Shown: piece after piece, positions 1 through 5,634 of the stretch
Position numbering within the stretch: the stretch's first letter is position 1
Layout of the letters: the number at the start of each line of letters is the position of its first letter
Source: Candidatus Falkowiibacteriota bacterium
Lineage (GTDB): Bacteria; Patescibacteriota; Patescibacteriia; Patescibacteriales; UBA12465
Direction: 5' to 3'
NCBI GenBank assembly: GCA_903839955.1
Contig: CAIMEI010000145.1
Span: 1 to 8,833, forward strand
DNA length: 8,833 bases
Made by a program: the position numbers and the translations under genes
The notes under the pieces: generated by a model
Told to the model about the DNA's origin: nothing
Databases searched by the model: none
What the model saw: only the letters and a program-made list of their open reading frames with translations

Positions 1-124
1 CATCCTGGCTTAGTTCTCTTAACAATTCAGTCTGCGGATCGAAGAAGAGTTGATAACACGTATCCTCTTGGATACGATCCTGGCCTTGTCGTTTATGCCT
101 GATCTTAGCGAACTTAAAGGCCAT
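1..124 (-). CDS. Possible 5' end of a hypothetical gene, cut by window edge
   Basis: An ATG at 124 opens a frame of 41 codons that stays open to the window edge. It starts MAFKFAKIRHKRQGQDR and continues with a more acidic part ending LLRELSQD. An upstream in-frame ATG at 145 would add 7 residues, and the frame has no stop from about 190 downward. It overlaps the end of the preceding gene, consistent with a coupled pair. I recognise no family. The evidence is only an open frame, and a plus-strand frame over 1-102 is also open, so this call is weak. A 7-bp inverted repeat with a 4-nt loop (59-65 and 70-76) lies inside it. Confidence 0.3.
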   Translation of the reverse strand, partial: MAFKFAKIRHKRQGQDRIQEDTCYQLFFDPQTELLRELSQD

Positions 125-392
125 TAATGTCGGTGCTCTGCGCATCAACCCCGATACCGATTGCTCCCGGAGTTGAAGATCCCCAGGTGTTCACAAAATC
201 TAAACGTAAGTTTCGCCACTCCACTGCCGCCAATGTACCCGTATCGGTTTTATTGATGTAGGTAGCGACCGGATCATTGCCATAATAAGTCGCTCCCGCC
301 CCCTTTGCGCCCGCCAAAACGCCAAGCAAAATAACCGCTAAGAGCGGGTAAATGGCGAAGCGACGAATGAGTTTTTTCAGCCTAAAAAGCAT
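114..392 (-). CDS. Small secreted or membrane-anchored protein of unknown function (92 aa)
   Basis: I do not recognise the family with certainty. The N-terminus is basic (FRLKKLIRRF) with a hydrophobic segment at about residues 14-28, then AGAKGAGA, which could be a signal peptidase site near residue 34. The mature part, TGTLAAVEWRNLRLDFVNTW then TPGAIGIGVDA, resembles the start of longer CPR surface proteins with a LxxxEWNxLxxDFxxTW...GxxGIG pattern. In my memory of those proteins a large repeat or tail-fibre-like domain follows, so this may be a short or truncated relative. A promoter and terminator upstream make it a separate transcription unit from the minor pilins. There is no Shine-Dalgarno sequence. 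The possible next gene overlaps its 3' end by 11 nt or more. Confidence 0.6.
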   Translation of the reverse strand: MLFRLKKLIRRFAIYPLLAVILLGVLAGAKGAGATYYGNDPVATYINKTDTGTLAAVEWRNLRLDFVNTWGSSTPGAIGIGVDAQSTDINGL

Positions 393-414
393 GAGGAATG
401 AGTAATCTTTTTAG
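382..414. repeat. 8-bp inverted repeat enclosing the start codon
   Basis: CTAAAAAG (382-389) and CTTTTTAG (407-414) are perfect inverted copies separated by 17 nt. In the message the ATG (392-390) would sit in the loop. The pairing is AT-rich and weak, so any regulatory effect is speculative. Confidence 0.4.
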
Positions 415-431
415 CTTTTATTTATTTCTAA

Positions 432-440
432 ATTATAGCA
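432..440 (-). promoter_or_regulatory. Extended -10 promoter of the 92-residue protein gene
   Basis: TGCTATAAT on the minus strand is identical to the elements at 5568-5576 and 7247-7255. The best -35 at 17 nt is TTTTGC, which lies inside the preceding terminator. The predicted start near 425 gives a leader of about 33 nt to the ATG at 392. Confidence 0.55.
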
Positions 441-451
441 CAAAATAAAAA

Positions 452-465
452 ACGGCAAAAGCCGT
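452..465 (-). terminator. Rho-independent terminator at the end of the minor pilin operon
   Basis: On the minus strand ACGGC-TTTT-GCCGT forms a 5-bp stem with a 4-nt loop, followed directly by TTTTTATTTT. The stem is short but GC-rich and the T-tract is good. The distal edge of the T-tract lies only 1 nt from the next extended -10. Confidence 0.75.
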
Positions 466-520
466 AAAGAGGGAAAAATCAACTGCTAATTTTCGAACGA
501 AAAAGGCCCGCCAAAAAATC

Positions 521-934
521 CTAAAAATTGACCTGCACGCTCCGGTTAACCCCTTGATAAGTCCCCACCGCGGTGAAAGAAATCAAGGCGCCGATATTGT
601 TTACCCCCTGGTCATAGTTAACAAAATAGCTGCCGCCATTCGCCATGGTCGTCGTGCTAATCACCGCCGACCCCATGGCAATGGATTGACCATTGTAAAC
701 CATGCCGTCTTTATTAAGGGTCGCGTTCCCTTTTCTGAGCGCATAAAGAATCTGCTCATCACCCGACTCAGCATTGTAGTAGGAAACCGTTGACTGCGAA
801 GAGAGATTGCTATTGCGCAGGCCGTTAATCACCAGCGCGGCACCGCCAAAAGCCACGGCAATGATGGAAAATAAAATCAGCATCGTCATCAGCAGGGCGT
901 CTCCTTTTTTGCGATTAAGCTTATTGCCAGGCAT
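521..934 (-). CDS. Minor pilin-like protein, PilX/GspK-like, lacking Glu5 (137 aa)
   Basis: The N-terminus MPGNKLNRKKG is followed by DALLMTMLILFSIIAVAFGGAALV, matching the PilX-type pattern GxALLxTxLIL. The motif SYYNAESGDEQILYALRK (51-68) corresponds to the family's YYxAESGxExALYxLRK helix. After the candidate cleavage site at Gly11 there is no Glu at +5, the residue that normally pairs with the preceding subunit's N-terminus. GspK in type II secretion also lacks it, which fits a subunit at the very tip with nothing above it. The ATG overlaps the PilV-like gene by 14 nt. A terminator follows 55 nt past the TAG, so this is the last gene of the operon. Confidence 0.82.
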   Translation of the reverse strand: MPGNKLNRKKGDALLMTMLILFSIIAVAFGGAALVINGLRNSNLSSQSTVSYYNAESGDEQILYALRKGNATLNKDGMVYNGQSIAMGSAVISTTTMANGGSYFVNYDQGVNNIGALISFTAVGTYQGVNRSVQVNF

Positions 935-1418
935 ATAAATGTGTATCTAAAGAGTAGGAATAAGTTTTTGTCCTTTCGGTCCAAGTAACCGTGCTCAAAA
1001 CGTCTGTGTAAGGAAAACCGGTGGTACCATCGGTGAGCTTGCTGAGAGTGACTTTCCTCTTAAAAGTGGTGTTGGGGTTGTTCCAATCGGTACAGCCGGA
1101 ATACAAATTATTGGCATAGCAGAGATTCACTTGATTAGTGGAAGTAACCGGCGCATAAACCCCGTTAAAATAGAAGAGATAATCACCGTTGGCGAGACTA
1201 AAAAAAGTTGTGGCGTCCGAATCGCGCACGGCCCGCGCGCTCTCAATTCCCTCCTGCGCCAGCTGATAGGCAATGAAATGATTTTTGTTAATAGATTCCG
1301 CCTGGATATTCTGGTTTAAAAGTGACAAAACACCAAGCATGCCCACTAAAACAATGGAGATGATCACCATAATCTCAATCAAAGAAAAGCCTAATTGTTT
1401 TTGCGGGGATGATTTCAT
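921..1418 (-). CDS. Minor pilin, PilV/GspI-like (165 aa)
   Basis: The leader MKSSPQKQLG is followed by FSLIEIMVIISIVLVGMLGVLSLL with Gly -1 and Glu +5. The motif AYQLAQEGIESARAVRDSD near residues 45-63 is characteristic of PilV/GspI-type pilins in Gram-positive and CPR genomes (LAQEGIExxRxxRD). The remaining beta-rich domain includes a Cys pair (VNLCYANNLYSGC) likely to form a small disulfide loop. It starts 3 nt after the PilW-like gene and its 3' end overlaps the PilX-like gene by 14 nt. It should take part in the tip complex. Confidence 0.87.
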   Translation of the reverse strand: MKSSPQKQLGFSLIEIMVIISIVLVGMLGVLSLLNQNIQAESINKNHFIAYQLAQEGIESARAVRDSDATTFFSLANGDYLFYFNGVYAPVTSTNQVNLCYANNLYSGCTDWNNPNTTFKRKVTLSKLTDGTTGFPYTDVLSTVTWTERTKTYSYSLDTHLYAWQ

Positions 1419-1421
1419 AAT

Positions 1422-2036
1422 TTAACGATAAAATCGCGAGGTGAGCGAAGTTTGGATATTCATGCTGGCCAAAACGTTATTTCCAGAAAGGGTTTGGGCA
1501 GAAAGACCCATGGTGACCATCGGACGAGCTGCGGGGCCGACCGAAGAAAGAATTAAATTTAAATTGCTAATACTAACTTTAGCCGGCGAAATCGGCAGGG
1601 CAATCGTCGCCTGATAAGTATTTCCCTTGAAGCGCTGAACCATAAAGCGCCCGGTCATACCATCATTGCTGTTTCCCAAATAATAGATTACGCATTCGTC
1701 GTAGTAATTGCGGAAAATCAAGGCGTTGCCGGTGCCGTTGGGCGCCGTTTCAATAGCATAAATGTCGTTTGCTCCTCCAGGGAAAGTAAAAGTCACCCCG
1801 GAAGTCCCGGTACACCAGCCGTTATTCTTCTTAGCCGTGCGGATTTCCTTGTCCGCTGTTTCCAAAAAATACTTCAAACTCTCCTGGATATTCTGGGCGG
1901 CAATCGCTTTTCTTTGGCTGGCAATCACCAGGCGAAAAATGTCCGTGGTGGAAAGAATAATGAGCACGAACAAAGCCACCGAAATAACAATTTCAATCAG
2001 AGAAAAACCGGCTTTTTGGCGGTGCTTATTTCTCAT
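1422..2036 (-). CDS. Minor pilin, PilW/GspJ-like (204 aa)
   Basis: The leader MRNKHRQKAG precedes FSLIEIVISVALFVLIILST, with Gly at -1 and Glu at +5. The segment IFRLVIASQRKAIAAQNIQESLKYFLETADKEIRTAK resembles the PilW/GspJ pattern, in which the helix runs into an amphipathic stretch ending in a conserved LExxxKEIR-like motif. The globular part is beta-rich and has a Cys pair. It starts 3 nt after the GspH-like gene and ends 3 nt before the PilV-like gene, with no Shine-Dalgarno sequence, so translation by reinitiation or coupling is likely. It should act in the inner membrane as one of the tip-initiation pilins. Confidence 0.82.
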   Translation of the reverse strand: MRNKHRQKAGFSLIEIVISVALFVLIILSTTDIFRLVIASQRKAIAAQNIQESLKYFLETADKEIRTAKKNNGWCTGTSGVTFTFPGGANDIYAIETAPNGTGNALIFRNYYDECVIYYLGNSNDGMTGRFMVQRFKGNTYQATIALPISPAKVSISNLNLILSSVGPAARPMVTMGLSAQTLSGNNVLASMNIQTSLTSRFYR

Positions 2037-2039
2037 AAA

Positions 2040-2696
2040 TTATTGGGAAGTATCTATTAGACCGAGCGAGTTAACATACATTTGCATTGTGGTATTGTCT
2101 TGAGTGTTGGTCAGGGTAATTGTCGCCTTATTGGTATTCCCCGGACAGCTAACGGCAGTTTGATTGCCATTGCCGCTAACCTGACAGATCATCGTTTGCG
2201 GCCGAGGCGGCACAAAGGTAACGGCCAGCTGAGGCGGGTTTAAATAGCCATTATTAACATCCGCGATTTGCAAGCCGGTAATTCTAACACTGGCCGGCAA
2301 CATTACCGTTCTAAACAATTCATTTTGGCCATCTCTATTACAGCCATGATTAGCGCCATCGTTGGCGTTCATCGTTTGATCGGCGCCGCTATTACAATTC
2401 ACGTCATAGTTATCGGCGAAAATATAGTAGCGATCGGGATAGCTTAAATCAAAAAATACTCCCCAGCCCCCAGCCGGAAAGACGCCGTTGAATTTGGTCA
2501 AACCCAAGCTATAAGATTGCGCCAGGCGCACATCAGCCGCCAAAACATTGGTGGACATGGACAAATCCGAACGCCGGATACCGGTGCGATAATTAGCTAA
2601 AAAAATCGTGCTAATCAAGGCAATAATGGCAATACTGACAATCATTTCCACGAGCGTAAAGGCGGCCAGCGATTTTGGGGGAAAAATTATTTTCAT
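2040..2696 (-). CDS. Minor pilin, GspH/FimT-like (218 aa)
   Basis: This prepilin has a 12-residue leader MKIIFPPKSLAA followed by FTLVEMIVSIAIIALISTIF, with Glu at +5. The -1 residue is Ala, not the usual Gly. The LAADVRLAQSYSLGL segment after the helix and the GGWGVFFDLSYPDRYYIFAD strand resemble the GspH/FimT group, which helps start pilus assembly at the tip. Four cysteines in the globular part could form disulfides. An in-frame TTG at 2699 would add one residue, but the ATG at 2696 shares its first base with the TGA of the upstream gene (TGATG), the better coupled start. Three nucleotides separate its TAA from the next ATG. The family assignment rests on these motifs and gene order. Confidence 0.85.
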   Translation of the reverse strand: MKIIFPPKSLAAFTLVEMIVSIAIIALISTIFLANYRTGIRRSDLSMSTNVLAADVRLAQSYSLGLTKFNGVFPAGGWGVFFDLSYPDRYYIFADNYDVNCNSGADQTMNANDGANHGCNRDGQNELFRTVMLPASVRITGLQIADVNNGYLNPPQLAVTFVPPRPQTMICQVSGNGNQTAVSCPGNTNKATITLTNTQDNTTMQMYVNSLGLIDTSQ

Positions 2697-4135
2697 CAAT
2701 TTGTCGTTTTAACTTCTTTCCAATAAGGCTGGGCAAAATTTGGCAAAGTGCTGGTCGTAAACGAGCAAGAATAGTTGCCGTTAAGATCGGTCACGGTCAC
2801 GGTCACCGGCGTGTTGGTGGCGTGCGCAAAGACCACGGAAGTGTTGTTATTCGTTGAAGATGTGGGGGTAAAACTTACTCCGCCCGTGTCGCTAGAAGAC
2901 CAGGAGTAACTGCAATGGCTGGCATCGCAAGTTTGGTAAGTGCCAGGACCGCCCGTGAAATACTGAGCAGAAACCGTGAAAACTGAACTAGTGTTAACAA
3001 TAAATGGCGTCGGCGTGGCGGTGACATAAGGGGAATAGAATTGCGGAAATTCATGACTGTAGGTGAGAAAACTAAAATTATCTGCCGGAGTCGGACCGTT
3101 GCTTACGCCCATGCCGGTTGCGGAATGGTCGAACTGAATCCAGGTCGTTGACGCCCAGGCGTTTTGCGGATCGCCGGCGTTAAGCGCATACCAAATTTTC
3201 AGCCACCAATAGTAATTCGTGCCGTAATTCAAGCGGCAATTCGTGGTGCTGGCACCGCAATTATAGGAAACAGAGGCGTCGGTGCCGCTATCAGTAAAAT
3301 AGGGCGAAGTGGTGTTCAGGACACTGCTGGTACTCACGATAACTTGCCAGGCTTTTTCCTGACCGCCAGCTAAAGTCCATTTTAACACGGCATTTTTGGA
3401 AGTTCCCACACAGGCGTTGCTAGAAAACCAATTCGGCGCTGTCATTTGCGCCACCCAAGGCGCCCACATGTAGGCGTGCCAACCGATGATGTTGCCATTG
3501 GCAGAAGAGTTGCAGCTGCCATCTCCTGCACAATTAAAACCAATACTGCCGATACTGGACGGCGTGTCCGTGCTGGTGCCATTAAAACTCCCCGGCGCAC
3601 TGCCGTTATAGGAGTCGATCGTGAGCCCGGAAAGATTAATCCAACCATGATTATCGACTGAGCTATTGGCCTGTTGGACAACTTGGGCATAGCCATAGAC
3701 CGTTCCCGGCGAACCATCGGTTGTGCGTACCAAACAAGCCGAACAACTGCCCAGCGTGCAAGACGAGCAATGCGATCGCCAAGCTTCATTGGGTGTCGTG
3801 CTGGTTGCCTGAAAATTGATATCGCCCCAGACATAGCTCCAGGCCTTGCCGGAAAAATTACCGCTGCTGTCGATGTTGACGCCGTGCGTGTTGCTGGTGC
3901 AAGGAGTGATGGAAAAATAAATTGGAAAATTAAAAGGAAACTGGCCGCCGCCGACGTCATCAAAGCAGTTGAAGCTGATGAAAGTGCCAGTGGAAAGAAG
4001 CTTGGCGTAGCCGCGCAAATTTTGAGTGTTGTCGGCGCGAGCGGTGATTATTTTATGAGAGAATATACCCAAAAACACTGCGCCCAAGAGGAGCGCCAAA
4101 AAAAGAAGATTTGCTTTGCTTAATCTTTTTTTCAT
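2696..4135 (-). CDS. Large secreted multidomain surface protein, candidate pilus-tip adhesin (479 aa)
   Basis: I do not recognise a named family. A signal peptide is clear: basic KKRLSK, a hydrophobic stretch at about 9-24, and TARA before D35. Residues 40-230 hold loosely repeated units of the GYAW...GWISF type common in CPR surface proteins: RGYAKLLSTGTFISFNC (41-57), GKAWSYVWGDINF (96-108), VYGYAQ...HGWINLSG (146-169) and GWHAYMWAPW (218-227). A cluster C123-x2-C126-x4-C131-x2-C134 lies among them. Residues 249-338 look like a fibronectin III-type beta sandwich with YGTNYYWWLKIW. Residues 370-460 look PKD/Ig-like with VTVTVTDLNGNYSC. The C-terminus has no sortase motif or membrane anchor. 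The TGA overlaps the ATG of the first minor pilin, so translation is coupled. By context it may be displayed with the minor pilins, like PilY1; that is inference. Confidence 0.8.
   Translation of the reverse strand: MKKRLSKANLLFLALLLGAVFLGIFSHKIITARADNTQNLRGYAKLLSTGTFISFNCFDDVGGGQFPFNFPIYFSITPCTSNTHGVNIDSSGNFSGKAWSYVWGDINFQATSTTPNEAWRSHCSSCTLGSCSACLVRTTDGSPGTVYGYAQVVQQANSSVDNHGWINLSGLTIDSYNGSAPGSFNGTSTDTPSSIGSIGFNCAGDGSCNSSANGNIIGWHAYMWAPWVAQMTAPNWFSSNACVGTSKNAVLKWTLAGGQEKAWQVIVSTSSVLNTTSPYFTDSGTDASVSYNCGASTTNCRLNYGTNYYWWLKIWYALNAGDPQNAWASTTWIQFDHSATGMGVSNGPTPADNFSFLTYSHEFPQFYSPYVTATPTPFIVNTSSVFTVSAQYFTGGPGTYQTCDASHCSYSWSSSDTGGVSFTPTSSTNNNTSVVFAHATNTPVTVTVTDLNGNYSCSFTTSTLPNFAQPYWKEVKTTN
2789..2806. 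repeat. Three tandem GGTCAC hexamers
   Basis: Three perfect 6-bp units lie inside the large secreted protein gene and encode the alternating Val-Thr strand of its PKD/Ig-like domain. The alternating beta strand explains it, but exact repetition could also allow slippage in units of two residues. Confidence 0.75.
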
Positions 4136-4144
4136 CTTGTTTTA

Positions 4145-4154
4145 ATTATACATC
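4145..4154 (-). promoter_or_regulatory. Possible internal promoter before the large secreted protein
   Basis: TATAAT (4150-4145) is preceded directly by TG and followed 9 nt later by the ATG at 4135. The -35 region is T-rich with no clear hexamer. A start of transcription here would leave a leader of only about 2 nt. There is no Shine-Dalgarno sequence for this gene. It lies in the 17-nt gap after ybeY, the widest gap within the operon. Confidence 0.4.
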
Positions 4155-4637
4155 TTATTGGCCAATCAAAAAACCCTGGTCCGCCAAGAACTTTTGGCCC
4201 AGAGCAAGCATCTGCAAACGATCGCTCTCCTGGCTATCGTCATGGCCCGCCAAATGCAAAAGGCCGTGGACTAAAACGAAAAATAATAAATATTCTGTCA
4301 GTTTTTTCTTCTTGGCGGCTGATAAATTATTAGCAAATAATTCCGGTGCGTTCGGAAAAACTTCCCGATAGTTCCGCGTGCGATAAATCACCGCGGGACA
4401 CAAAATCAATTCCGCCACCGCTTCCGGAAAATCCGCCGGTGAAAAGCTGAGCACGTCAGTCGGCCGATCCTGGCGGCGGTAAAGACGATTCAAGGAATGG
4501 ATCCGCTGGCGCCCGACAAAAACGACAGCCAAAGAGGAAAATTTTAGGCGATATTTCTTGGCAAAAATAGCCGCCAACTCGGCCATTTCCCTGGCCCGGA
4601 TTTTTTGCTTGGTTTTGTTGATGATATCAATATTCAT
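4155..4637 (-). CDS. ybeY: Endoribonuclease YbeY (rRNA maturation factor)
   Basis: YbeY is a metal-dependent RNase involved in 16S rRNA 3'-end maturation and ribosome quality control. From the ATG at 4637 the protein has 160 residues, the normal family size. The diagnostic motifs are LNRLYRRQDRPTDVLSF (49-65) and HGLLHLAGHDDS (124-135). In the usual HGxLHxxGYDH pattern the third metal ligand is the last His; here that position is Asp134, while His132 occupies the Tyr position. An in-frame TTG at 4652 could extend the N-terminus by 5 residues. The ATG forms an ATGA overlap with the upstream stop and is the better start. Its place between a cell-wall enzyme and pilus genes is probably operon convenience, not a functional link. 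Confidence 0.93.
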   Translation of the reverse strand: MNIDIINKTKQKIRAREMAELAAIFAKKYRLKFSSLAVVFVGRQRIHSLNRLYRRQDRPTDVLSFSPADFPEAVAELILCPAVIYRTRNYREVFPNAPELFANNLSAAKKKKLTEYLLFFVLVHGLLHLAGHDDSQESDRLQMLALGQKFLADQGFLIGQ

Positions 4638-5569
4638 AAAAATTTCCGACAAGCCCGATAAATAGCGCGAATTTTTTGATATATATAATAATATACCGGC
4701 TGTAAAACTAAATCATAGGTGCCGGGATAAACCAATTCCTGACCGCCGAAGCCTTTTTTGAAACGCGTCACCCCCGGCCATTTTTTTTCATCAATGCCGT
4801 AGAAATCATAAGAGTTGAAGCCGCGTTTTTTGGCTTCTTGAATCACTGTCCACTGCAGAAGATGGGGCGCCATTAAATTGCGGAACTGGTTGTCCGAAGC
4901 GCCGTGTAAATAGGTTGCCTGGCCGTCATAAAAACAAAAAATTCCGGCGGCGATCACCTGCCCCGCAAATTTTGCCAGCCACAGTTCAATATTTTCTCCG
5001 CCCTCAACCAAATGGCGATAATGCTTCTTGCCGTGAATACCGAAATTGTCCCGTTCGCCGGTGATTTTCATCAGACGCCAAAATTCATCAAAATCCTTTA
5101 TTGAGCCTGGTAAAATTTCTACCTTTTTTTTCTCAGCGAGACGAATGTTGTAGCGCGTTTTTTGGCTCAATTCTTTAGTCAATTGCTCCAGGCTTTTATT
5201 CAAATCCAAAAGCCAAGTTTTTTGCGGCTGGAGATTAATGGTTTTGATTAACCTTAAACCCTTGACGGCGGCCTCGCCTTGCAAAGCCGCGAAATCATCC
5301 CTGCTCGGCTCCAGACGCAAAAAAGCTAAATTGTTTTTATGCGCCGCCAAGCGCGCCGTCTCTAAAATATTTTTCGCCGCCGCTTGCTTGTCAGAAGAAA
5401 AGATCGGTCCGCGCGGCAAATAAAAATAACGCCGCCCCAGGGGCAAATCTTTGGCGCAAGCTTTCGCGCCAGAAAACGACAAAACTTCCTCGCCGTCAGC
5501 GGCCAAGATTTTGAACCAAAAATCACTTTGCAAGAATTGGCCAGAGCCTTGATTTTCCATGTTTTTCAT
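4634..5569 (-). CDS. FemA/FemB/FemX-type peptidoglycan bridge aminoacyltransferase
   Basis: This 311-residue protein is a member of the Fem family, which uses aminoacyl-tRNA to add residues to the peptidoglycan stem peptide from the cytoplasmic side. The twin-GNAT fold is suggested by QPQKTWLLDL (114-123), KTRYNIRLAEKKKVEI (137-152), GERDNFGIHGKKHY (171-184), YLHGASDNQFRNLMAPHLLQW (220-240) and the signature YDFYGIDEKKWPGVTRFKKGFGG (254-276). The K-RYNIR-A segment resembles the family's KTRYNIRxAxKxGV motif. The ATG at 5569 lies inside the -10 box, so translation more probably begins at the second ATG (5560, 308 residues), possibly on a leaderless message. It heads the operon and its TGA overlaps the ybeY ATG. 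The amino acid added and the acceptor position cannot be read from the sequence. Confidence 0.88.
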   Translation of the reverse strand: MKNMENQGSGQFLQSDFWFKILAADGEEVLSFSGAKACAKDLPLGRRYFYLPRGPIFSSDKQAAAKNILETARLAAHKNNLAFLRLEPSRDDFAALQGEAAVKGLRLIKTINLQPQKTWLLDLNKSLEQLTKELSQKTRYNIRLAEKKKVEILPGSIKDFDEFWRLMKITGERDNFGIHGKKHYRHLVEGGENIELWLAKFAGQVIAAGIFCFYDGQATYLHGASDNQFRNLMAPHLLQWTVIQEAKKRGFNSYDFYGIDEKKWPGVTRFKKGFGGQELVYPGTYDLVLQPVYYYIYQKIRAIYRACRKFL

Positions 5570-5576
5570 TATAGCA
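5568..5576 (-). promoter_or_regulatory. Extended -10 promoter of the femX-to-minor-pilin operon
   Basis: TGCTATAAT on the minus strand is a perfect extended -10. The region 16-18 nt upstream is only the T-rich tail of the previous terminator, so the -35 is weak, which extended -10 promoters tolerate. A start 7 nt past the -10 falls at 5561-5560, exactly at the second ATG of the downstream gene, so the message may be leaderless. Confidence 0.6.
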
Positions 5577-5595
5577 GATTACCAAAAACAAAAAA

Positions 5596-5614
5596 CCCCG
5601 CCGGAAAGGCGGGG
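5596..5614 (-). terminator. Rho-independent terminator after the tandem pilins
   Basis: On the minus strand, CCCCGCC-TTTCC-GGCGGGG forms a perfect 7-bp GC stem with a 5-nt loop, followed by TTTTTTGTTTTT. It lies 20 nt past the pilin stop and only about 20 nt before the promoter of the next unit. Confidence 0.92.
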
Positions 5615-5634
5615 GATAATGAGGTTGAGGATGA

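Noticed and set aside
59..76. 7-bp perfect inverted repeat with a 4-nt loop
   Set aside because: It has no following T-tract on either strand and lies within possible coding sequence, so it does not look like a terminator.
1..102. Plus-strand frame open from the edge to a TGA, a possible 3' end of a convergent gene
   Set aside because: Only 33 codons are visible, with no recognisable motif, and the minus strand is equally open. Without the sequence to the left there is no basis to prefer it, so it is kept only as an alternative.
2697..2699. TTG start one codon upstream of the GspH-like gene
   Set aside because: The adjacent ATG forms the usual TGATG coupling with the preceding stop and gives a normal leader.
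3442..3963. 173-codon open frame on the minus strand in another frame
   Set aside because: It lies wholly inside the large secreted protein gene. Its translation is Arg/Ala/Met-rich without domain structure, while the other frame has a signal peptide, coupled ends and recognisable domains.
3674..4123. 149-codon open frame on the plus strand
   Set aside because: It is antisense to the secreted protein gene, Arg-rich and low in structure, with no promoter or ribosome binding site. It is a shadow of the coding strand.
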